From the NCBI GenBank assembly GCA_937973565.1, contig CALJKQ010000158.1, positions 1 through 20,052 on the forward strand: a stretch of 20,052 bases of DNA, given 5' to 3'. Position numbers and translations under genes: made by a program. Of the stretch, positions 15,428 through 20,052 are shown piece after piece (the first letter of the stretch is position 1; each line of letters opens with the position of its first letter). Below the pieces are notes generated by a model that saw only the letters and a list, made by a program, of their open reading frames with translations, was not told the origin of the DNA and ran no database searches. Source of the DNA: an uncultured Saprospiraceae bacterium (lineage in GTDB: Bacteria; Bacteroidota; Bacteroidia; Chitinophagales; Saprospiraceae).

Positions 15428-15435
15428 CAAAATTA
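15428..15435 (-). promoter_or_regulatory. -7 element of the response-regulator gene
   Basis: On the minus strand TAATTTTG matches TAnnTTTG exactly, 23 bases before the TTG start. The -33 region is a C-rich tract on this strand (G-rich at 15455-15467 on plus) and contains no TTTG. Confidence 0.5.
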
Positions 15436-15441
15436 GCATTA

Positions 15442-15838
15442 TTAGTTGAGGTATGGGGGGGTGGGGGTATTATTTGTGTGGGGAGACGAGACGATGCGGT
15501 GCAACGTCTGTGCGGGATTCTTCCAATTGATGGGATTATTGGTAATGTAATTTTGGATGTTTTCAAATGATTGGGCATCACCACAAAATTGCCCAATTCC
15601 ACAAATGGAAAATGATGGGGTATTTCCATCCAATATTTTTCGGCCAATTGGCCGATTTCGTTCAATTGCATTTTTCATTCATAATATCACCAAAAAAATG
15701 TGCCCTGTTTTGGGTGCAGATGGTGATAAAATAGGCAGCATTGCTGCCATAATTCCACAATTGTAATCGGGCAGAGGGTATGCGGTATTTGTTTTGAAAT
15801 TTTTTCATTTGCGTTCTTTTTTTAGGTAGTCGTTTCAT
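15442..15838 (-). pseudogene. REP-associated tyrosine transposase (IS200-like), frameshifted and deleted
   Basis: From ATG 15838 the first frame reads a typical RAYT N-terminus (KYRIPSARLQ, then YGSNAAYFITICTQNR) and stops at TGA 15664-15662. A second frame continues with MQLNEIGQLAEKYW, HHFPFVELGNFVVMPNH. The junction is explained by loss of one A in a poly-A run near 15671-15675. After MPNH the sequence jumps to QSFENIQNYITNNPINWKN, the normal C-terminal part of the family, in a third frame. The whole middle is missing, including the second histidine of the HUH motif. The protein cannot be active. The tail to 15442 is non-homologous read-through. Confidence 0.85.
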
Positions 15839-15840
15839 TT

Positions 15841-16509
15841 TTAAATGGAAAGCGCGAATGAAATTTCTGAATCTATTGTGTCAAATTGACGCACGTAATC
15901 ACTTAAATCGGCATCCATCCATTCGAGTAAATTGTATATTTTTGTTTTTATATCTTGAGCGTGAGTAAAGTCTATCGTAATGTTATTAAAACAAATGGCT
16001 TCGTTGTGATAGATACGATTTCTAAATGCTCGAATATCTTTTAATGCATTTGCAAGATAAACCCGGTTGGCATGGGATGGCTTATAAGGAAAGCAATGTA
16101 TAACATGACCTGCGATTAGTCTATAGTGTTTAGGTTCAAAAAGGCATGTCCAAAAACCAAATGTTTGTTCAGCTATTATTTTCCCCGGTGTTATTGTGCC
16201 TCTGGTATTATTTTCTGATTTGATTATTTGATTTTTGATCCAGAAATCTGGAGATAGAGAACGATCACTCATGAATCCGTTTTTTTCGTTAATTATCCAG
16301 GCAGAATCCCCAAAGTGGAGGGATAATTTGTCATTGATACAGTTTCTCAAAAATGTCTCTAGTAGGTTCAATATTGGCTAAAATGCCTGTGATACCTTTA
16401 AATTTGCGTCGTAAAGCTTCATTGTTCTATCCTGGGAATTTGAGCAACTTATCAGGAAACGGTCTAATCTTGGCTTTGAGGTGAATTTTTCTAGTTTAGC
16501 GTAATCCAT
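15841..16509 (-). pseudogene. Abi-family/HEPN-type protein gene with one in-frame TAG
   Basis: Starting at ATG 16509, 43 codons read MDYAKLEKFTSKPRLDRFLI and on to KLYDANLKVSQAF. Codon 44 is TAG (16380-16378). The same frame then continues PILNLLETFLRNCINDKLSL to the stop at 15841, for a full length of 222 codons. The parts before and after the stop read as one Abi-like protein, the expected residue at codon 44 being aromatic (Tyr TAT/TAC to TAG needs one change). The C-terminal half has RAFRNRIYHNE, an R-x4-H motif as in HEPN ribonucleases. Family knowledge suggests a phage-abortive-infection role. UAG is a normal stop here (pyrB, kdpF), so the gene is probably inactive unless the stop is read through. 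Confidence 0.75.
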
Positions 16510-16534
16510 ATAATTGAATGTTTTTTCGAATTAT

Positions 16535-16568
16535 TTTGTCACTTAAATTAAATTTTTCCGTATATTTG
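16535..16568 (+). promoter_or_regulatory. Promoter of candidate small RNA
   Basis: TTTG (16535-16538) is followed after 22 nt by TATATTTG (16561-16568), an exact TAnnTTTG. This is one of the two best-matched promoters in the window, with the tRNA-His promoter. It points away from the abi gene and toward the terminator at 16630-16658. Confidence 0.55.
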
Positions 16569-16573
16569 TAACG

Positions 16574-16658
16574 TAATGGTTGGTCAAGCCTCTTCCCGAA
16601 AGGGTAACGTAACCAGTCAGAAGATACGAAAGCCTCTAAGAAATTAGGGGCTTTTTTA
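16574..16658 (+). ncRNA. Candidate small RNA (about 85 nt)
   Basis: Predicted start near 16574 and end at the terminator T-tract. Possible secondary structure: TGGTT (16577-16581) pairs with AACCA (16611-16615), enclosing CCC-GAAA-GGG (16594-16604), then the terminator stem. The nonamer GTAACGTAA occurs at 16568-16576 and 16604-16612. A 23-codon open frame (ATG 16576, TAG 16645-16647 inside the terminator stem) also exists, so a short peptide is possible, but no ribosome-binding site is seen. I do not recognise an RNA family. Confidence 0.4.
16630..16658 (+). terminator. Rho-independent terminator
   Basis: AAGCCTCTAA (16630-16639) pairs with TTAGGGGCTT (16644-16653), ten pairs including one G-T, around a GAAA loop, followed by a T-tract (16652-16657). 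No protein gene on the plus strand ends here. Confidence 0.8.
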
Positions 16659-16659
16659 T

Positions 16660-16936
16660 TTAGATATGACTTTCCAAGTTGCTACTCTGCGTCCCCCATC
16701 TTATAATCCGTACTTTAATAGCTTCAAATTTATATCTTAAATTTGATGATTTCAAGTATAGATGAAAATTCCAAAATATATTTTGCATTCAAATTAATAA
16801 CGAAATATTTATTAAAAAATAGGCTTAATGAATGGTTAGTTTAAAATTATATATGGGGTAGAATTGAGGGTGAGGTCTGGCCTCAATTTTATTTTAAATT
16901 GAGTAACCATATATTAAGAACTATCTCTTTTTGCAT
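16660..16936. other. AT-rich intergenic stretch
   Basis: No gene is supported. A hairpin AATTGAGG (16862-16869)/CCTCAATT (16881-16888) is followed by a loose T-rich run and could be a weak plus-strand terminator. A 24-codon open frame at 16666-16740 has no supporting start signal. Confidence 0.5.
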
Positions 16937-17152
16937 TTATTGCCCTAAGCGCGAAGCGCGAATTGCCCTAAGCGAAGCGTATTGCACTAAGCGCAGCGTA
17001 CTGCCCTAAGGTACTCCAAAAATCATTAGTCGATGCCACGCGGTAAGCGCGTCTGCCTTCGTTAAATTGATCCCTACTTACCTTTGGTATGTAGGGATCA
17101 ATTTTTTTGGCAAAGCCAAAACCACTCAGTTATCCTAAGCGCGTAGCGCGAA
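16937..17152. repeat. Structured dispersed repeat, copy 2
   Basis: Same orientation as the copy at 4336-4583. Mini-hairpins: GCGC-GAA-GCGC (16949), GC-GAA-GC (16972), GC-GCA-GC (16991) and GCGC-GTA-GCGC (17139). The core carries ACGCG/CGCGT (17038-17051), a long TTGATCCCTAC/GTAGGGATCAA hairpin extended inward by further pairs (17068-17101) followed by seven T, and TTTTGGC/GCCAAAA (17105-17121). Bases 17054-17072 equal 4459-4477 and 17096-17143 equal 4482-4529. It ends 15 bp before the -7 element of the araC-type gene. Confidence 0.85.
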
Positions 17153-17167
17153 TGTTGAATTAATAGC

Positions 17168-17175
17168 TACCTTTG
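17168..17175 (+). promoter_or_regulatory. -7 element of the araC-type gene
   Basis: TACCTTTG matches TAnnTTTG exactly and lies 22 nt before the ATG at 17198. No TTTG is found at the usual upstream distance, where the repeat's last hairpin sits. Confidence 0.45.
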
Positions 17176-17197
17176 TCATTATTTGAACTTTACAAAA

Positions 17198-18127
17198 ATG
17201 TTAAACGCAAGTATAAAAGATTTTTATAAAGAAATATTTGGCGAAAACGGTGGTCAACTTGAATACATTTTAGAGCGAAATGGCAGTGCTGAACTGGGTC
17301 ATTTTAATGTATTCGATACTCAGAAGTTTTATTTCAGCGGAAACAAAAAGTCTGAAATGACCTACAACCGCAGGATGTATTACAAAATCAGTCTTATCAA
17401 GGGTAAAAATTTGGTTGAGTATGCGGGTAAAACAGTTCTGATTGAACAACAAGGAATTTTATTTGCCACTCCCAGAATTCCTTACAGATACATCCCGCAA
17501 GACAAGGAGCAGTCAGGATTTTTTTGCGTATTTACCAAAGAATTTATGTCAAAATCCAAAACCGGACTGCTCATTGATGAACTGCCCGTATATCAGCCCA
17601 AGAGTGATTTTGTCTATCAATTAAATGATGAGCAGTATGTTGAAATGGAGGCAATATTTAAGAAAATGGATGCAGAACTGTCTTCCGACTATGTTTTTAA
17701 GTATGACTTATTGCGCAACTATGTATTGGAATTGATTCATACCGTTCAAAAATTAAAACCGATAAAAAGCGCGAATGCAGCTACAAACGCGGCCAGCAGG
17801 ATTTCTTCATTGTTCATTGAATTATTGGAAAGACAGTTTCCTGTAGAAAATGAAACCCGGGGTTTACACCTTAAAAATCCAATTGATTTTGCAACAGCAC
17901 TGGGCATTCATACCAATCATTTGAATAAAGTACTGAAAGAAACCTGGGGCAAAAGCACTACAGAGATTGTCAATGGCAGAATAGCGGAAGAAGCCAAAAT
18001 CCTGCTAAAGCAAACGCAATGGAACGTGTCTGAAATTGCATTTGCACTGGGATTTGAAGAAGTTGCGCATTTCTCCAATTTTTTCAAGAAACAAACAGGA
18101 CTGTCTCCCTTGAAGTTTAGAAATTGA
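17198..18127 (+). CDS. AraC-family transcriptional regulator
   Basis: 309 aa from the ATG at 17198 (MLNASIKDFYKEIF). A TTG 15 bases upstream is in frame but unlikely, as it would lie at or before the predicted transcript start region. The N-terminal ~200 residues form a cupin-like effector/dimer domain without clear ligand clues. The last ~95 residues hold the two helix-turn-helix motifs of the AraC class, FATALGIHTNHLNKVLKETW and WNVSEIAFALGFEEVAHFSN, ending FFKKQTGLSPLKFR. It is followed by two oxidoreductase genes in the same direction, which it probably controls. Confidence 0.9.
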   Translation: MLNASIKDFYKEIFGENGGQLEYILERNGSAELGHFNVFDTQKFYFSGNKKSEMTYNRRMYYKISLIKGKNLVEYAGKTVLIEQQGILFATPRIPYRYIPQDKEQSGFFCVFTKEFMSKSKTGLLIDELPVYQPKSDFVYQLNDEQYVEMEAIFKKMDAELSSDYVFKYDLLRNYVLELIHTVQKLKPIKSANAATNAASRISSLFIELLERQFPVENETRGLHLKNPIDFATALGIHTNHLNKVLKETWGKSTTEIVNGRIAEEAKILLKQTQWNVSEIAFALGFEEVAHFSNFFKKQTGLSPLKFRN

Positions 18128-18162
18128 TTGAAATTTGCAAATAGAGGATTGCTATTTACAAG

Positions 18163-18190
18163 TTGATTTTCTCAAAAGACCTGATCTTTG
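18163..18190 (+). promoter_or_regulatory. Possible promoter/operator before the SDR gene
   Basis: TTG (18163-18165) and GATCTTTG (18183-18190, seven of eight to TAnnTTTG) are 17 nt apart. TGATC (18182-18186) and GATCA (18192-18196) around the -7 form a small palindrome that could bind a regulator such as the adjacent AraC-type protein. Confidence 0.35.
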
Positions 18191-18213
18191 TGATCAAAAT
18201 AATTCAGTAGGAA

Positions 18214-18981
18214 ATGACAAAGACAACAGGTAAAGTAGCATTGGTAACAGGCGGTAGTCGCGGACTGGGCAAGGATATGTGCCTGCAATTGGCAAAAAAA
18301 GGGTGGGATATCATTTTAACTTACCAAAACAGTGCGAATGAAGCGACCATGGTAGTGGAAGAAATAAGGGCAATGGGGCAAAAGGCAAAGTCCATTCAAT
18401 TGGATGTCTCAAATGTTGGGAGTTTCGATACTTTTGTTCAAAGCGTGAAATCATCCCTGAAGGAAGATTTTGAAACTGAATGTATTTTGGCTTTGGTAAA
18501 CAATGCGGGCATTGGTGCCTACGCCAGCATAGAAGCAACAACAGAAGCCGTTTTTGATTCAATGGTTAATATACACTTAAAAGCACCTTATTTTATCACG
18601 CAAAAACTTTTGCCCGTTATGAGTGATGGAGGCAGTATTGTCAATATTTCTTCAGGACTAACAAGGTTTAGTTATCCAAACTATGCCCCTTATGCCATTA
18701 TGAAGGCGGCTGTGGAAAGTTTAACAAGGTATCAGGCACAGGAGTTCGGCAGAAGAAAAATACGTGTAAATACCATTGCCCCGGGTGCTATTGCCACAGA
18801 TTTTGGTGGTGGTGCGGTGAGGGATAATAAAGACTTAAATGCTATGATTGCCAATACTACAGCTCTTGGCAGGGTAGGGTTACCAGACGATATTGGCAGT
18901 GTAGTTGCGTTTTTATGCAGTGAAGATGCCAAATGGGTTAATGCCCAGCGCATAGAAGTAGCCGGCGGAGTTCATATTTAA
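18214..18981 (+). CDS. Short-chain dehydrogenase/reductase
   Basis: 255 aa, classical SDR length. The nucleotide-binding motif T12-GGSRGLG19 carries an Arg at position 16, which suggests NADPH preference. VNNAG stabilises the fold. The catalytic set is Ser146/Ser147 (NISSG), Tyr160 and Lys164 (Y-A-I-M-K). The C-terminal VNAQRIEVAGGVHI is typical of the FabG-like group. The substrate is unknown. An AGGA precedes the ATG closely. The aldo/keto reductase gene starts 11 nt after its stop, so they form an operon. Confidence 0.93.
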   Translation: MTKTTGKVALVTGGSRGLGKDMCLQLAKKGWDIILTYQNSANEATMVVEEIRAMGQKAKSIQLDVSNVGSFDTFVQSVKSSLKEDFETECILALVNNAGIGAYASIEATTEAVFDSMVNIHLKAPYFITQKLLPVMSDGGSIVNISSGLTRFSYPNYAPYAIMKAAVESLTRYQAQEFGRRKIRVNTIAPGAIATDFGGGAVRDNKDLNAMIANTTALGRVGLPDDIGSVVAFLCSEDAKWVNAQRIEVAGGVHI

Positions 18982-18992
18982 AATAAAGTGAA

Positions 18993-19949
18993 ATGAAAAA
19001 TACTACAATATTAGGCAACAGCACACTGACGGTGAATCGCATAGGTCTTGGCTGCATGGGCATGTCTGAGTTTTATGGTTCTTTTGATGAAACCGAATCA
19101 TTGAATACATTGCACAAAGCCATTGATTTGGGCGTTAATTTTTTTGACACTGCCGATATGTACGGCAACGGGGCAAATGAGAGGTTAATTGGCAAAGCTT
19201 TTAAAGGTCGTTGGTCTGATGTGATTTTGGCAACTAAATTTGCGGTTATGAGGGGGCCAAACGGAGAATGGCTGGGATTAAATGGACAACCAGCATACAT
19301 TCAAAAAGCTTGTGAGCAAAGTCTTGTAAATTTGGGAACAGATGTGATTGATCTATATTATATGCACAGACAAGATCCCAAAGTTGAAATTGAAGTGATC
19401 GTAGGTGCGATGGCTGATTTAGTCAAACAAGGAAAAATAAAATACCTGGGTTTGTCTGAGGTCAATGCAGAAACTATACGCAGGGCAAATAGGGTGCATC
19501 CCATCACAGCTATTCAATCTGAATACTCTTTGTGGAGTCGTGAACCCGAACAAGAAATCTTTGATGTTTGTAAAGAACTGGGAATAACGTTTGTTTCCTA
19601 CAGTCCCCTGGGTAGGGGTTTTTTAACTGGAGCAATTAAAAGTCGCGCTGATTTTGAACCAGGTGATTTCAGGTTAAACAATCCAAGATTTACAGAGGAA
19701 GCGATGGCTGAAAACATCCAATTTGTTACCATCCTGGACCAATTGGCAAAAGAAAAAGGAGTAAGCAAAGCACAAATAGCCTTAGCCTGGATATTAAGTC
19801 AAAACGATGAAATTACCGCCATTCCGGGCACCAGAAAAATTCATCGGCTCGAAGAAAATTTAGGAGCATATAACGTGGTTCTATCGCAAGATGATTTAAA
19901 GCTTATCGAAGCTTCAGTACCCAAAATAACCATGGGAAGTCGGTACTAA
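18993..19949 (+). CDS. Aldo/keto reductase
   Basis: 318 aa, a TIM-barrel NADPH-dependent carbonyl reductase. The catalytic tetrad is complete: D52 and Y57 (FDTADMYGNG), K82 (ILATKF) and H125 (LYYMHRQDP). Cofactor-binding blocks SYSPLGRGFLTG and IPGTRKIHRLEENLGA are present. It resembles the AKR13-type/YakC-like group, but assignment to a subfamily is tentative. With the SDR gene it may reduce reactive aldehydes or a shared carbonyl substrate under control of the AraC-type regulator. Confidence 0.94.
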   Translation: MKNTTILGNSTLTVNRIGLGCMGMSEFYGSFDETESLNTLHKAIDLGVNFFDTADMYGNGANERLIGKAFKGRWSDVILATKFAVMRGPNGEWLGLNGQPAYIQKACEQSLVNLGTDVIDLYYMHRQDPKVEIEVIVGAMADLVKQGKIKYLGLSEVNAETIRRANRVHPITAIQSEYSLWSREPEQEIFDVCKELGITFVSYSPLGRGFLTGAIKSRADFEPGDFRLNNPRFTEEAMAENIQFVTILDQLAKEKGVSKAQIALAWILSQNDEITAIPGTRKIHRLEENLGAYNVVLSQDDLKLIEASVPKITMGSRY

Positions 19950-20052
19950 ACTATTAGTAAAGTGCCTGATGTTAGTACCAGGCCAAATGCCAGAAAGCCA
20001 AATTACTGGTTACCTGCCTGCCTTTTTTAAAGCTGCAGGATTAATTTCAGCT
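19950..20052 (+). other. Downstream tail with an open frame at the window edge
   Basis: A GCCTG/CAGGC pair (19964-19968 and 19979-19983) is present without a T-tract. An ATG at 19987 opens a frame (MPESQITGYLPAFFKAAG) that is still open at the window end, 22 codons. No promoter or ribosome-binding site supports it, so it is only a possible gene start. Confidence 0.2.

Noticed and set aside
15411..15671. 86-aa hypothetical gene
   Set aside because: It is the middle frame of the broken RAYT gene running into non-homologous sequence, not an independent gene.
16378..16380. Recoding of UAG as an amino acid
   Set aside because: pyrB and kdpF both end in TAG at their expected C-termini, and no recoding element is recognisable.
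16666..16740. 24-codon open frame after the small-RNA terminator
   Set aside because: There is no promoter or ribosome-binding site and no recognisable family.
17183..17197. TTG start for the araC-type gene
   Set aside because: It sits at about the predicted transcription start, while the ATG at 17198 allows a short leader.

Overview
The window looks like a Bacteroidota chromosome segment. Gene starts lack clear Shine-Dalgarno sites. Exact matches to the Bacteroidota -7 element TAnnTTTG lie just upstream of the antitoxin gene, tRNA-His, pyrR, the response-regulator gene, a candidate small RNA and the araC-type gene. The protein types also fit: a DUF4369/DUF5106-style TlpA protein, a split KdpD, an outer-membrane porin inside a kdp operon, and an IS200-like REP-associated tyrosine transposase (RAYT) remnant. 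Genus cannot be told from this sequence.

Layout. 1-332 (minus): antitoxin gene and the start of a COG1569-type PIN toxin cut by the window edge. 468-625 (minus): tRNA-His(GTG) with promoter and terminator. 640-1200: non-coding, packed with short repeats. 1210-2712 (plus): pyrR and pyrB, overlapping by ATGA. 2803-4218 (plus): exported thioredoxin-like protein. 4219-4583: palindromic repeats. 4683-13895 (minus): a long kdp operon. In transcription order it holds an unknown 96-aa protein, a 26-aa membrane microprotein, an unknown 114-aa protein, kdpF, kdpA, kdpB, kdpC, a beta-barrel porin, a KdpD reduced to its cytoplasmic sensor half, and a separate HAMP-PAS histidine kinase. 14061-15404 (minus): an NtrC-type sigma-54 activator that probably replaces KdpE. 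15442-15838: RAYT pseudogene. 15841-16509: Abi/HEPN-type gene broken by one TAG. 16535-16658 (plus): promoter-terminator pair bracketing a candidate small RNA. 16937-17152: second copy of the structured repeat. 17198-19949 (plus): AraC-type regulator, SDR oxidoreductase and aldo/keto reductase.

How it fits together. The Kdp genes form a high-affinity ATP-driven K+ importer (KdpFABC) with a likely outer-membrane entry route (porin) and a sensory chain (KdpD N-terminal part, histidine kinase, sigma-54 activator). The operon carries three uncharacterised small genes at its head, one of which resembles a second KdpF. The kdp region, the RAYT remnant and the abi pseudogene are bracketed by two same-orientation copies of a structured repeat. 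These copies share a 48-bp identical block, and several of their hairpins differ in sequence but keep their pairing.

The points most worth following up are the KdpF-like twin and its two neighbours, the covarying repeat family with GNA triloops, and the candidate small RNA. All identifications come from reading the sequence; no database search was run.
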